Source: Streptomyces sp. V3I7 (GTDB lineage Bacteria > Actinomycetota > Actinomycetes > Streptomycetales > Streptomycetaceae). Taken from it: DNA of 64,000 nucleotides. Positions within the stretch are counted from its first letter, which is position 1. Each line of letters opens with the position of its first letter. The notes under the pieces were generated by a model that was not told the DNA's origin, searched no databases, and saw only the letters and a program-made list of their open reading frames with translations. The translations under genes were made by a program, and so were the position numbers. Of this stretch, positions 49,371-57,835 are shown in pieces. The stretch is taken from positions 3,637,001-3,701,000 of the forward strand of contig NZ_JAUSZK010000001.1 of assembly GCF_030817495.1 (NCBI RefSeq), written 5' to 3'.

Positions 49371-50396
49371 ATGGATGTCCCCCAGTCATCAAGCGCCGAA
49401 GAGCGGCAGCCCCTCGGTCGAGACGACCTTCCGCTCCGACGGGTGACCATGAACCAAGTGGTCGCGCACAACATCGCTTACTTCCGGAACGCCCTCTCTC
49501 TCACGCAAGAGGAACTCGGAAGTCGCCTTGAGCGGATCACCGGGAAGCGCTGGTCGAAAGCCACCATGAGTGCCGTCGAGCGCAGTTGGGACGGGAATCG
49601 AATCCGGTCGTTCGACGCCGATGATTTGATGGCGCTAAGCCAGGCGCTAGAAGTTCCGGTGACTGCTCTCTTCCTCCCACCCGAGGAGGACGGAACGGTC
49701 ATCGACTACGTGTTTACGAACGTCGGCTCATCCCCCTACAGGGACCGCCTGGTTAAGGGTGGCGGAACGGGTGCCGAGCTGCTGGCTCAGCTCTTCGCTT
49801 CAGAGTACGACTACATGCGGGGCGGCGATGCCTTCCTGGAGCGACTCCAGGAGGCACTCGACTTCTACTACGGAGCGGTGCCTGAGGATTTCTTCATCAC
49901 TCGCCCTCCGGAGCCTATCGATGAGCATGTTGCGGTGGATGAGCAGGTGAATAAACTCCGTCGACAGATCGCGACGCTCCGGGAAGTCATGGCAACTCTC
50001 GATCGAGCAGCCAACAAGCTGGAGGGGCCAGACTCGCCCGATGGCCCTGAGCGCACAGCGCCAAGCGACGGGCCTGATCCGGAGGACGTGGCTCTCTTTG
50101 ATGAGAGGGCGCCGTCGCGGAAGCAGCCTCGATCGAAGAAGGCGGAATTCAGGGCGCTTGGAGAAATGTTCAATCGTGCGCGCAACCGGTCTGGAGCTTC
50201 GTTTCGCGACATTGAGAAGTCAGGGAAATTCCCCCCGTTTGTCGCCCAAAAGATTGAGATGGGTTATTTCGATCACCTCGGTGGCGACGCGAAAGTACGC
50301 GGGTATCTTCGGAGCTATGCGAGCCTCGTGGGACTCGTGCCCGAAGAAGTTCTGAGCACGTATTTCGCGGCCCTGGAATTGCCTGATGAAGAGTAG
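49371..50396 (+). CDS. Two-domain HTH regulator
   Basis: 341 residues from the ATG at 49371. The N-terminus has an XRE helix-turn-helix (MNQVVAHNIAYFRNALSLTQEELGSRLERITGKRWSKATMSAVERSWDGNRIRSFDADDLMALSQALEV). The middle is helical with a coiled-coil (VDEQVNKLRRQIATLREVMATLDRAANKLE). The C-terminus has a second RodZ/XRE-like helical domain (FRDIEKSGKFPPFVAQKIEMGYFDHLGGDAKVRGYLRSYASLVGLVPEEVLSTYF). Markedly lower GC and different codon use than the neighbours indicate foreign descent. It is one of the few rightward genes; likely the lysogeny regulator. Confidence 0.75.
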   Translation: MDVPQSSSAEERQPLGRDDLPLRRVTMNQVVAHNIAYFRNALSLTQEELGSRLERITGKRWSKATMSAVERSWDGNRIRSFDADDLMALSQALEVPVTALFLPPEEDGTVIDYVFTNVGSSPYRDRLVKGGGTGAELLAQLFASEYDYMRGGDAFLERLQEALDFYYGAVPEDFFITRPPEPIDEHVAVDEQVNKLRRQIATLREVMATLDRAANKLEGPDSPDGPERTAPSDGPDPEDVALFDERAPSRKQPRSKKAEFRALGEMFNRARNRSGASFRDIEKSGKFPPFVAQKIEMGYFDHLGGDAKVRGYLRSYASLVGLVPEEVLSTYFAALELPDEE

Positions 50397-50412
50397 GCAT
50401 GCCGAGGCTTGC

Positions 50413-51924
50413 TCAGCGGCTGTACCGCTTCCAGTCGAACGTCACGGCGTCGTAGTCGAAGTACCCGCCGTCCGGCATTCGGCCGGCCCGCGGCGTCTTC
50501 AGCGTCACCGTGACCAGGGATCGCAGCACGTTCCGCTGCCGGTCCAACGGCAGCGCCTTCCACGCCTTCCGCACATCCGGAGCCCCCACCAGGCCGGCCA
50601 GCGGATCCCGCGTTGCTGCGCGGGCCAGCTGCTGTGTCACCCCGTCCAACTGCGCGCGGGCCGTATCCATGCCCTGAGTGAACGGTGCCAGCTCCAGCTG
50701 CCCGGCGCCGAAAAGCCCCGCCAGGTCTGTCATCCGTTGCCGGATCTGCTCGCCCTCGGCCTGTAGACCAGCCACGTCCACGCCGTCCGGCGCCGGTTCG
50801 AGCAGGTCATGCGCGTCCGGCCGTGACAGCCGCTCGACGATGACGTCCTCGACGTACTGGTCGACGGTCTCGGCGCGTCGGCCGCCGCCGTGCCCGGTCT
50901 GGCAGCGATAGCTCGGATAGCTGCGGCCGCCGGACTGGGTGACGTACACGAACTGGTCGCAGTCGCCGCGGCCGCACAGGTACAGCAGCGACCCGAGCCA
51001 CTTCGGCTGGGCACCCGGAGTTGTCGTCCGGGACGGGTCCTTCAGGATGGCTACGACGGCCCTGTGCTTCGTCTCGTCGATGATGGTGTCCCACTTGCCC
51101 TTGCCGACTTCCTCGCCCCTGTAGACGGCGATACCGGCGTTCCTCGGACGCAACAGCATGTCCCGCATGTCGGTGTGCGTGATCGGGTTTCCGCGCGTGG
51201 TGGTGAAGCCCTTGTCGGCGCACCACTGCACGAGCGACCGGATCGACCCGCCGGACAGGATCTCGTCGACCCAGTAGCGCAGCGCCTCGGCTTCCTCGGG
51301 CACGGCCTTCATCATGTCGAGCTCGGGCACCTCGACTTCTTCGCCGGTCTTCCGGTCGACCTTCTTGCGCATCTCTCCGGTCTCGACACCCCAGCCGAAC
51401 GGGCGGATGCCGCCGGTCCATTCGCCGGCGAGGGCCTTCTGCTGGCGGGCGCGGGCGACGCGGTGCCCCTTGTGCTCGGACTCCTGCCGGGCGACGGCCC
51501 CGAGGATCCGCGCGGTCATCCGGCCGGACGGCGTGGCGAGGTCGATCGTCCCGGCCTGCACTGTGTACGTGGCGATGCCGCGGCGGTCGGACAGCTCGAT
51601 GTACTCCTCCAGCTCGACGATCGACCTGGTGAGTCGGTCGGTGTGCCAGACGATGACGACGGTGGCTTTGCCCTGGTCGAGGTCGGCGAGCATGCGCAGG
51701 TAGTCCTTGCGCTTCTTCCCGGAGAAGGCGCTCACGTCGTTGTCGACGTACACCTCGACGACGTCCCAGCCGTTACGTTCTGCGAGGGCTTCGCAGTCGA
51801 TGCGCTGGCGGTCGACGCCGAGGCCGGCGCCGGTGCGGTCCTGGCTGATGCGGCAGTAGATGACGGCGCGAACCTTGGCGCCACCTGCGGCAACGTCCAC
51901 GGCTGAGCGAAGAGTTGGGGTCAT
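50413..51924 (-). CDS. int: Large serine integrase
   Basis: 503 residues. The N-terminal resolvase domain has AVIYCRISQDRTGAGLGVDRQRIDC with catalytic Ser27, VVEVYVDNDVSAFSGKKRKDYLRML and VIVWHTDRLTRS. The recombinase domain follows (GWGVETGEMRKK ... ILSGGSIRSLVQWCADKGFTTTRGNPI). Then come the zinc-ribbon (YLCGRGDCDQFVY ... YRCQTGHGGGRR) and a coiled-coil-bearing C-terminal part. It recombines attP with attB in cpaF; excision needs a separate directionality factor, not identified. The ATG at 51924 is 16 bp from the attP arm, so its promoter overlaps attP/attR. Confidence 0.95.
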   Translation of the reverse strand: MTPTLRSAVDVAAGGAKVRAVIYCRISQDRTGAGLGVDRQRIDCEALAERNGWDVVEVYVDNDVSAFSGKKRKDYLRMLADLDQGKATVVIVWHTDRLTRSIVELEEYIELSDRRGIATYTVQAGTIDLATPSGRMTARILGAVARQESEHKGHRVARARQQKALAGEWTGGIRPFGWGVETGEMRKKVDRKTGEEVEVPELDMMKAVPEEAEALRYWVDEILSGGSIRSLVQWCADKGFTTTRGNPITHTDMRDMLLRPRNAGIAVYRGEEVGKGKWDTIIDETKHRAVVAILKDPSRTTTPGAQPKWLGSLLYLCGRGDCDQFVYVTQSGGRSYPSYRCQTGHGGGRRAETVDQYVEDVIVERLSRPDAHDLLEPAPDGVDVAGLQAEGEQIRQRMTDLAGLFGAGQLELAPFTQGMDTARAQLDGVTQQLARAATRDPLAGLVGAPDVRKAWKALPLDRQRNVLRSLVTVTLKTPRAGRMPDGGYFDYDAVTFDWKRYSR

Positions 51925-51939
51925 GTCCTGAGTGTGCCG

Positions 51940-51990
51940 GACTAGAGGTGTCTTTGTCTCAGGTTCGGGAAGACGACGCTGCTGAGCGCC
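51940..51990. other. attR (right prophage end)
   Basis: Phage arm GACTAGAGGTGTC (51940-51952), 17-bp spacer, shared dinucleotide AA (51970-51971), then host cpaF sequence GACGACGCTGCTG. The arm is the exact reverse complement of the attL arm at 12661-12673. Rebuilt attP has 17 bp on each side of AA, and GGG-AA-CCC at its centre. Confidence 0.85.
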
Positions 51991-52575
51991 CTGCTCGGCC
52001 TGGTCGGGCCGGACGAGCGGATCGTGCTCGCGGAGGACTCGGCGGAGCTGAGACCCGAACACCCGCACGTCGTACGGCTGGAGACCAGACCGGCCAACCA
52101 GGAGGGCGCGGGCCTGGTGACCCTTGAGGACCTCGTGCGCCAGGCGCTGCGGATGCGGCCCGACCGGCTCGTTGTGGGCGAGGTGCGCGGTCCCGAGGTC
52201 GTGCATCTGCTGGCCGCGCTCAACACCGGCCACGAGGGCGGCTGCGGGACGGTCCACGCCAACGCCGCCGCGGACGTCCCGGCGCGCCTCGAGGCCCTCG
52301 GTACGGCAGCCGGACTCGACCGGGCCGCGCTGCACAGCCAGTTGGCGGCTGCGCTGGCGGTGGTGCTGCATCTCGTCCGGGACCGGAACGGCCAGCGGCG
52401 GATCGCCGAGGTGCATGTGCTGGAGCGGGGCTCTTCCGGGCTCGTACGGACGGTACCGGCGCTGCGCTGGGGTGCGCGGGCCTTCGTGCGGGAGCGGGGC
52501 TGGGAGCGGCTGAAGGGGCTGCTGCGCCAGGAGTCGGACAACGAGAACGGCGTGAGGGGTGAGTGGGATGGGTGA
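51972..52575 (+). pseudogene. cpaF: cpaF (tadA) 3' part
   Basis: Host remainder of the tad ATPase: after restoration the sequence continues KTTLLSALLGLVGPDERIVLAEDSAELRPEHPHVVRLETRPANQEG (Asp box), then VRQALRMRPDRLVVGEVRGPE (Walker B) and NTGHEGGCGTVHANAAADVPARL (His box). In the lysogen there is a stop in frame just upstream (51943-51945). Only an internal start (GTG at 52024, giving 183 residues) could be used, and it lacks Walker A. The last codons overlap tadB. Free of frameshifts, which fits a recent or regularly excised insertion. Confidence 0.92.
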
Positions 52576-53428
52576 GATGTCTGTGGGAGCTGGTGTCGCG
52601 TGCGTCGGGGCTGCCGTCTGGCTGATGGGAAGCCGGCACCACGGGGCACGGCGGGCTCGGCTGCTCCTGGCCGGTGGCGGGGTGGTGGGAACAGGGCCAC
52701 CGCCCTGGGACCGGGCGGTCGGTGAACTGCGGCGGCTGCGGGGGCGGTTGGGCGGCGAGTGGTGGGCGCCCGTCGTCGGGCTGGTGCTCGGGCTGCTGGG
52801 CTCCTCGGTGATTCCGGTCCTCGCGGGAGTGGCCGGGGTGCCGGTGCTGCGCCGGTTGCGGTTGGCCAGGGACGCGCGGCGGGAACGGGAGCGGTGCGGG
52901 GACGCGGTGATCGCCCTGTGCGGGGCGCTCGCCGGGGAGGTGCGGGCCGGGCGGCAGCCGGGCGAGGCGCTGCTGCGGGCCGCTCGGGACTCCGGCGGCC
53001 TGGGGGAGGCACAGGCCTCCGTGCTCGCGGCGGCGCGGTTCGGCGGGGACGTACCAGGCGCGCTCGGTACGGCGGCCCGGCAGCCGGGTGCCGAGGGACT
53101 GCTCGGACTCGCGGCGTGCTGGCGGGTGGCCGTGGACCAGGGCGCGGGGCTGGCGGCCGGTCTCGACCGGCTGGACGCCGCCTTGCGTGCGGAACGGGAT
53201 CAACGTGCGGACCTGAAGGCGCAGTTGGCCGGACCACGCGCCACGACGGTGATGCTCGCGGCGCTGCCCGCCCTGGGGCTCCTCCTCGGTTCGGCCATGG
53301 GCGCCCATCCGTTGCACGTGCTGCTCCACACCGGTGCCGGACTGGGATGCCTGGTGGTCGGCGGGCTGCTCGAAGGGGCCGGCGTGTGGTGGGCGGCGCG
53401 CATCGTGCGGGGAGCGGAGGCGGCGTGA
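52568..53428 (+). CDS. tadB: TadB-like membrane protein
   Basis: 286 residues, a type II secretion F-like inner-membrane platform protein of the Tad system. Hydrophobic segments at the N-terminus (VGLVLGLLGSSVIPVLAGVAGVPVL) and C-terminus (TTVMLAALPALGLLLGSAMGAHPL and AGLGCLVVGGLLEGAGVWWAA) flank a helical cytoplasmic domain (ERERCGDAVIALCGALAGEVRAGRQPGEALLRAARDSGG). The ATG at 52568 follows GAGGGG by 9 bases; GTG 52559 or ATG 52577 are alternatives. It overlaps cpaF and tadC. Confidence 0.85.
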   Translation: MGEMSVGAGVACVGAAVWLMGSRHHGARRARLLLAGGGVVGTGPPPWDRAVGELRRLRGRLGGEWWAPVVGLVLGLLGSSVIPVLAGVAGVPVLRRLRLARDARRERERCGDAVIALCGALAGEVRAGRQPGEALLRAARDSGGLGEAQASVLAAARFGGDVPGALGTAARQPGAEGLLGLAACWRVAVDQGAGLAAGLDRLDAALRAERDQRADLKAQLAGPRATTVMLAALPALGLLLGSAMGAHPLHVLLHTGAGLGCLVVGGLLEGAGVWWAARIVRGAEAA

Positions 53429-54210
53429 ACGTGGAGATCTTCCACAGGCTGGGGGTGGCCGCCGGAGCGGTGCTGGCCCTCGGGTGGCTGGCACAGCGGC
53501 TGACGACGGCTCGGCGCGAACGCCGGATGCGGCGACGGCTGGCCGAGCTGCTGGTGCCGATGCCGCCGGCCGAGAGAGCGGCGTTCGAGGTGCGGGGCGC
53601 GGCACGTCAGTGGCTGCCGCTCGCCGGGGTGGTGTGTGCCGGATGGGTGCTGGTCGGCGGGATCACCGGGGTCGCGGTGGGGGCGGGAGCCGCTGCCGGA
53701 CTGTGGCAGTGGCGGCGCAGACGGCAGGGCGCGGAGCCGGCGGAGGAGTTCGATGCCGCCGAGGCAGCTCGCCAACTGCCGCTCGCCGCCGACCTCCTGG
53801 CGGCCTGTATCGCGGCGGGGGCGGCTCCGGTGATCGCCGCGCAAGCCGTCGGCGAGGCGCTCGCGGGACCCGTCGGCGAGGGGCTGGCACGGGGCGCGGC
53901 GGAGGTGCGGCTCGGGGGCGAACCGGCGGACGCCTGGAGCCGACTGGCCGCGATGCCGGGCGCGGCGGCCCTGGCCCGGCTCCTGCAACGGGCCGACGAG
54001 TCCGGGCTCCCCGCGGCCGTCCCCGTGGCCCGGATCGCCGCCGACGCCCGCGCGGAGTGGGCGCGCACGGCGACCGCGCGGGCCCGCAGGGCGGCCGTCA
54101 TGGTCACCGCACCGGTGGGGCTGTGCTTCCTGCCCGCGTTCATCGCGGTCGGTGTCCTGCCCGTGGTGATCGGTCTGGCGAGCGGGGTGGTGGGAGGGGG
54201 TGGTGGATGA
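53425..54210 (+). CDS. tadC: TadC-like membrane protein
   Basis: 261 residues from a GTG at 53425 that overlaps the tadB stop. It has the second T2SSF-type platform pattern: an early pair of membrane helices (WLPLAGVVCAGWVLVGGITGVAVGAGAAAGLW), the helical FDAAEAARQLPLAADLLAACIAAGAAPVIAAQAVGEALAG domain, and a final helix (VTAPVGLCFLPAFIAVGVLPVVIGLASG). It forms the platform with TadB that is driven by CpaF. Confidence 0.88.
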   Translation: MNVEIFHRLGVAAGAVLALGWLAQRLTTARRERRMRRRLAELLVPMPPAERAAFEVRGAARQWLPLAGVVCAGWVLVGGITGVAVGAGAAAGLWQWRRRRQGAEPAEEFDAAEAARQLPLAADLLAACIAAGAAPVIAAQAVGEALAGPVGEGLARGAAEVRLGGEPADAWSRLAAMPGAAALARLLQRADESGLPAAVPVARIAADARAEWARTATARARRAAVMVTAPVGLCFLPAFIAVGVLPVVIGLASGVVGGGGG

Positions 54211-54271
54211 CGTGCGGCGGTGACAGAGGCGATCAACGAAGTCGACAGACAGCGAGTTCAAGGGAGTTGAG

Positions 54272-54472
54272 ATGTCCGAACGGATCGAGCAGGTGCGGGT
54301 GTGGTTGAGGGGATTGCGGGGGCGGGACGGAGGAATGGTCACGTCCGAGTACGCGATGGGGATCATCGCCGCGGTGGGGTTCGCGTTGCTCCTCTACGAG
54401 GTCGTGACGAGCGGCCAGGTCAAGGCCGAACTCCAGGCCATCGTGAAGCGAGCCCTCAGTGCGCGGATGTGA
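54272..54472 (+). CDS. Flp/Tad pilin (DUF4244)
   Basis: 66 residues, MSERIEQVRVWLRGLRGRDGGMVTSEYAMGIIAAVGFALLLYEVVTSGQVKAELQAIVKRALSARM. A Gly-Gly processing site before MVTSEYA, with Glu at position 5 after the Met, and one hydrophobic helix are the hallmarks of prepilins; Pfam DUF4244 is the Streptomyces form. It should be the major pilin of the tad machine. Confidence 0.88.
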   Translation: MSERIEQVRVWLRGLRGRDGGMVTSEYAMGIIAAVGFALLLYEVVTSGQVKAELQAIVKRALSARM

Positions 54473-54860
54473 GCGAGGGGCGGACCGGGGGTTCGTGACG
54501 GCCGAGGCGGCCGTGGTGCTGCCCGTGCTGGTGGCGTTCACGATGGCGCTGGTCTGGGGCCTGCTCGTGGTCTCGGCTCGGATCCAGTGCCTGGACGCGG
54601 CCCGTACGGGCGCCCGGGCGGCGGCACGCCAGGACCCCGCGGACGCGGTCGTGGCCGTCACCCGGGAGGCGGCACCGAAGAGCGCGAAGGTCACGATCAC
54701 TCGATCGGCCGACCAGGTGCGCGTGACGGTCGTGGCGAAGCCGCCGATGCTGCACGGCCTTCCTTTCGAGGTACGGGAGGAGGCCGTCGCGGCGGCGGAG
54801 GAAGCGGCGGGATCCGGTTCGGGATCGGGGCCAGGGTCGGCGGGGGAGGCGGGGCCATGA
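54459..54860 (+). CDS. tadE: TadE-like minor pilin
   Basis: 133 residues, with FVTAEAAVVLPVLVAFTMALVWGLLVVSARIQCLDAARTGARAAAR, the classical TadE membrane start. It then continues as an extracellular beta domain (SAKVTITRSADQVRVTVVAKPPMLHGLPFEV) with a disordered Gly-Ser tail. The GTG at 54459 overlaps the pilin gene; a GTG at 54495 with GGGGG before it is possible. ATGA overlap with the next gene. Confidence 0.8.
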   Translation: MRGCERGADRGFVTAEAAVVLPVLVAFTMALVWGLLVVSARIQCLDAARTGARAAARQDPADAVVAVTREAAPKSAKVTITRSADQVRVTVVAKPPMLHGLPFEVREEAVAAAEEAAGSGSGSGPGSAGEAGP

Positions 54861-55336
54861 GTCGTCGTATGCGAGGCGGCGCCCCCGTCTGCCACCGGGG
54901 CCAGTACGCGGACCGTGGCTCCGCCACCGTCTGGAGCGTGGGCGCGATCGCCGTGCTGTGCGTGGTGTTCGGGATCGTGCTCGCCCTGGGGCAGGCCGTC
55001 GTGACCCGGCACCGTGCGGCGGCCGGTGCGGATCTCGCGGCGCTGGCGGCGGCGGACCACTGGTCCGAGGGCACCGGTGCGGCCTGCGCCCGGGCCGGCG
55101 GGGCGGCGAGGGCGCAGGGCACGCGGTTGGTGCGGTGCGTGATCGTGGGCGAGGTCTCGGACGTGACGGCGGCCGCGGGCCGGGGACCGTTCGCGGCGGC
55201 GGTCAGGGCACGGGCGGGCCCTGCGGGGCCGGTTCCCCAGGCGCCCCAGCCGGCTCCGCCGGGCTCTCCGGGCCCCCGGAAGCCTCCGCCGCCCCGGGCT
55301 CCGTCGCCGTCGGCGCCCCCCGCAGCAGCACCGTGA
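54857..55336 (+). CDS. Second TadE-like protein of the helicase/secretion neighbourhood
   Basis: 159 residues. A single membrane start (GSATVWSVGAIAVLCVVFGIVLALGQAVVTRHRAAAGADLAALAAAD) matches the Rv3654c-type TadE-like family, followed by a small domain with two Cys (ACARAGGAARAQGTRLVRC) and a Pro-rich tail. The tail overlaps the convergent helicase gene by 134 bp. It probably is a minor pilin-like component. Confidence 0.8.
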   Translation: MSRRMRGGAPVCHRGQYADRGSATVWSVGAIAVLCVVFGIVLALGQAVVTRHRAAAGADLAALAAADHWSEGTGAACARAGGAARAQGTRLVRCVIVGEVSDVTAAAGRGPFAAAVRARAGPAGPVPQAPQPAPPGSPGPRKPPPPRAPSPSAPPAAAP

Positions 55337-57755
55337 GCAGGCGTACCGCGCCTCGCTTGTGCAGGGGTTCGTTGCCGTTGCCACACTTGGGGGACTGGAT
55401 GCAGGACGGGCAGCCGGCGTCGCACTCGCAGGAGGCGATGGCCTGGCGGGTGGCCACGAGCCACTCGCGGGCGGTGTGGAAGGCGCGCTCGGCGAACCCC
55501 GCGCCGCCCGGCTGGCCGTCATACACGAAGACCGTCGGGAGGAGGGTGTCCGGGTGCAGCGGGACGGAGACTCCGCCGATGTCCCAGCGGTCGCAGGTGG
55601 CGAACAGGGGGAGCATGCCGATCGAGGCGTGCTCGGCGGCGTGCAGGGAGCCGCCGAGGATCTCGGGGTCGATCCCGGCCTCGTCCAACTGGTCCTCGGT
55701 GACCGTCCACCAGACCGCGCGCGTGCGCAGCGTACGAGGAGGGAGGTCGAGCTTCGACTCGCCCATGACCTCGCCGGTGATCAGCCGGCGGCGCAGGAAG
55801 GAGACGACCTGGCTGGTGACCTCCACCGAGCCGTAGCAGAGCCGCCCGGCCCCCCAGGGGATCTCGACGTCCGTCTCCAGGACGGAGATCGACGTCGTGT
55901 CGCGGGCGACGGTCGAATACGGCGGGTCGGCCTGCTCGACCAGGGCGACCGAGTGCTCCAGGTCGAGGGAGCGCACCAGGTACGTACGGCCCTGGTGCAG
56001 GTGCACCGCTCCCTCGTGCACCGTCGAGTGCGAGGCGCTCGCGTCGACCGTGCCCAGCAGGCGGCCCGTCCCGGCCTCCACGACCTGCACCGGCGGCCCG
56101 CCGACGCCGCGGATGTCGGCCAGGTCGGCGGCCCGCTCCCGGCGCGTCCAGTGCCAGGCCTTCGTGCGGCGGCGCAGCAGCTTCGCGGCCTCCAGCTGCG
56201 GCAGCAGCTCGGCGCTGGCCGGCCCGAACAGGTCTAGGTCCTGGTCGGTCAGCGGGATCTCCGCGGCGGCGGCGCACAGGTGCGGGGCGAGGACGTAGGG
56301 GTTGTCGGGATCGAGAACGGTGGATTCCACCGGTTGGTCGAACAGGGCCTCGGGATGGTGGACGAGGTAGGTGTCCAGCGGGTCGTCGCGGGCGATCAGC
56401 ACGGCCAGGGCGCCCTGGCCGGAGCGGCCCGCCCGGCCCGCCTGCTGCCACAGGGAGGCGCGGGTGCCCGGGTAGCCGGCGATCAGGACGGCGTCGAGCC
56501 CGGACACGTCGACGCCGAGCTCCAGGGCGGTCGTGGCGGCGAGGCCGAGGAGTTCGCCGGAGTGCAGGGCGCGCTCCAGGGCGCGGCGTTCCTCGGGGAG
56601 ATAGCCCCCGCGGTAGGCGGCGACGCGCCGGGCCAGGGAGCGGTCGACCTCGGTGAGACGTTCCTGGGCGATCACCGAGATCAGCTCGGCGCCGCGCCGG
56701 GAGCGTACGAAGGCGACCGAGCGCACGCCCTGCACGGCGAGGTCGGTGAGCAGGTCTGCCGTCTCGGCGGTGGCGGTACGCCGGACGGGCGCACCCTTCT
56801 CGCCGTGCAGTTCGGTGAGCGGGGGCTCCCAGAGGGCGAAGACCAGCTCCCCGCGCGGGGAGGCGTCGTCGGCGACCTCGACCACCGGCAGGCCGGTGAG
56901 CCGGCGGGCGGACACGGACGGTTCGGCGGTGGTGGCGGAGGCCAGCAGGAACACCGGCGAGGAGCCGTAGCGGGCGCACAGGCGGCGCAGCCGGCGCAGT
57001 ACCTGGGCGACGTGCGAGCCGAAGACGCCCCGGTAGGTGTGGCACTCGTCGACGATCACGTACTTGAGCGACTTCAGGAAGGAGGACCAGCGCGGGTGCG
57101 AGGGCAGGATGCCCAGGTGGAGCATGTCCGGGTTGGTGAGGACGTAGTTCGCGTACTGGCGGATCCACTCGCGTTCCTCGTACGGGGTGTCGCCGTCGTA
57201 GACGGCGGGGCGCACCGCGTTGCCCAGCGGTTGTGAAAGTTCCTTCACCGAGCGGCACTGGTCCGCGCCGAGGGCCTTCGTGGGCGAAAGGTACAGAGCG
57301 GTCGCGCCGCGCCCGTTCGGCGCCTCCGCGCCGTCGAGGAGCGAGGAGAGGACCGGGACGAGATACGCCAGGGATTTGCCCGACGCCGTTCCGGTGGCGA
57401 CGACCACCGACTCGCCGTCCAGGGCGTGCTCGGCGACACGCGCCTGGTGGGCCCACGGATGCTCGATGCCGCAGGCCTGGACCGCCGAGATGACCTCCGG
57501 GCGAATCCGGTCCGGCCAGACGGCATGGCGGCCCGCACGCGGGGGCAAGTGCTCCGTATGAGTGATGCGCGAAGCCCGGCTCGGTCCCGAGGTGAGCCGG
57601 TCCAGGACCGTGCCTGGAGAGAAGCCGGAGGCGGGGTCCGTCCGGGGTCGATCGGATCGGTGATTCTTGGCCATCGGCATCGAGTGTGTCACCGGCGTGA
57701 CGGACAATGGAGCCAAGGCGTCGTGCATGCCTGCCGGTAAGTGATTGAATGCCAT
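55203..57755 (-). CDS. DEAD/DEAH-box helicase with C-terminal Cys-cluster (DUF1998)
   Basis: 850 residues. Motor motifs are VVATGTASGKSLAYLVPVL (I), YLSPTKALGADQ (Ia), VIVDECHTYRG (II), LLASATTAEP (III), and VSGLDAVLIAGYPGTRASLWQQAGRAGRSGQGALAVLI (V/VI). The C-terminus carries a DUF1998-type Zn site (CECDAGCPSCIQSPKCGNGN). It is constant companion of the tad operon in actinobacteria, convergent with it. Putative DNA repair or RNA helicase; the link to secretion is by neighbourhood only. Several in-frame ATGs near 57755 leave the start open. Confidence 0.9.
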   Translation of the reverse strand: MAFNHLPAGMHDALAPLSVTPVTHSMPMAKNHRSDRPRTDPASGFSPGTVLDRLTSGPSRASRITHTEHLPPRAGRHAVWPDRIRPEVISAVQACGIEHPWAHQARVAEHALDGESVVVATGTASGKSLAYLVPVLSSLLDGAEAPNGRGATALYLSPTKALGADQCRSVKELSQPLGNAVRPAVYDGDTPYEEREWIRQYANYVLTNPDMLHLGILPSHPRWSSFLKSLKYVIVDECHTYRGVFGSHVAQVLRRLRRLCARYGSSPVFLLASATTAEPSVSARRLTGLPVVEVADDASPRGELVFALWEPPLTELHGEKGAPVRRTATAETADLLTDLAVQGVRSVAFVRSRRGAELISVIAQERLTEVDRSLARRVAAYRGGYLPEERRALERALHSGELLGLAATTALELGVDVSGLDAVLIAGYPGTRASLWQQAGRAGRSGQGALAVLIARDDPLDTYLVHHPEALFDQPVESTVLDPDNPYVLAPHLCAAAAEIPLTDQDLDLFGPASAELLPQLEAAKLLRRRTKAWHWTRRERAADLADIRGVGGPPVQVVEAGTGRLLGTVDASASHSTVHEGAVHLHQGRTYLVRSLDLEHSVALVEQADPPYSTVARDTTSISVLETDVEIPWGAGRLCYGSVEVTSQVVSFLRRRLITGEVMGESKLDLPPRTLRTRAVWWTVTEDQLDEAGIDPEILGGSLHAAEHASIGMLPLFATCDRWDIGGVSVPLHPDTLLPTVFVYDGQPGGAGFAERAFHTAREWLVATRQAIASCECDAGCPSCIQSPKCGNGNEPLHKRGAVRLLTVLLRGAPTATEPGAAEASGGPESPAEPAGAPGEPAPQGPPVP

Positions 57756-57835
57756 CGCGGCTGGCGTTTCCGCCCCGGGGGCCGCAAGCCGAGTCCCGAG
57801 GGGCGACCGCTCGATAGCAAGGTGCTGGAGGATCC

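Larger units (their letters stand above)
12642..51971. mobile_element. 39.3-kb integrated prophage with conjugative-element-like module
   Basis: Bounded by attL and attR with a shared AA core and inverted 13-bp arms. It encodes a serine integrase, divergent regulators, a replication block (SSB, prim-pol), head genes (terminase, portal, protease, HK97 capsid), tail genes with tape measure and frameshifted chaperones, and a lysis cassette. It also carries an FtsK/TraB-like translocase with small membrane proteins, a lipoprotein and a Nudix cargo operon. Gene order and HK97-type head point to a siphovirus. No structural gene looks broken, so it may be inducible. Almost all genes read leftward; only the attL-proximal gene, the GntR regulator and one HTH regulator read rightward. 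Confidence 0.95.
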
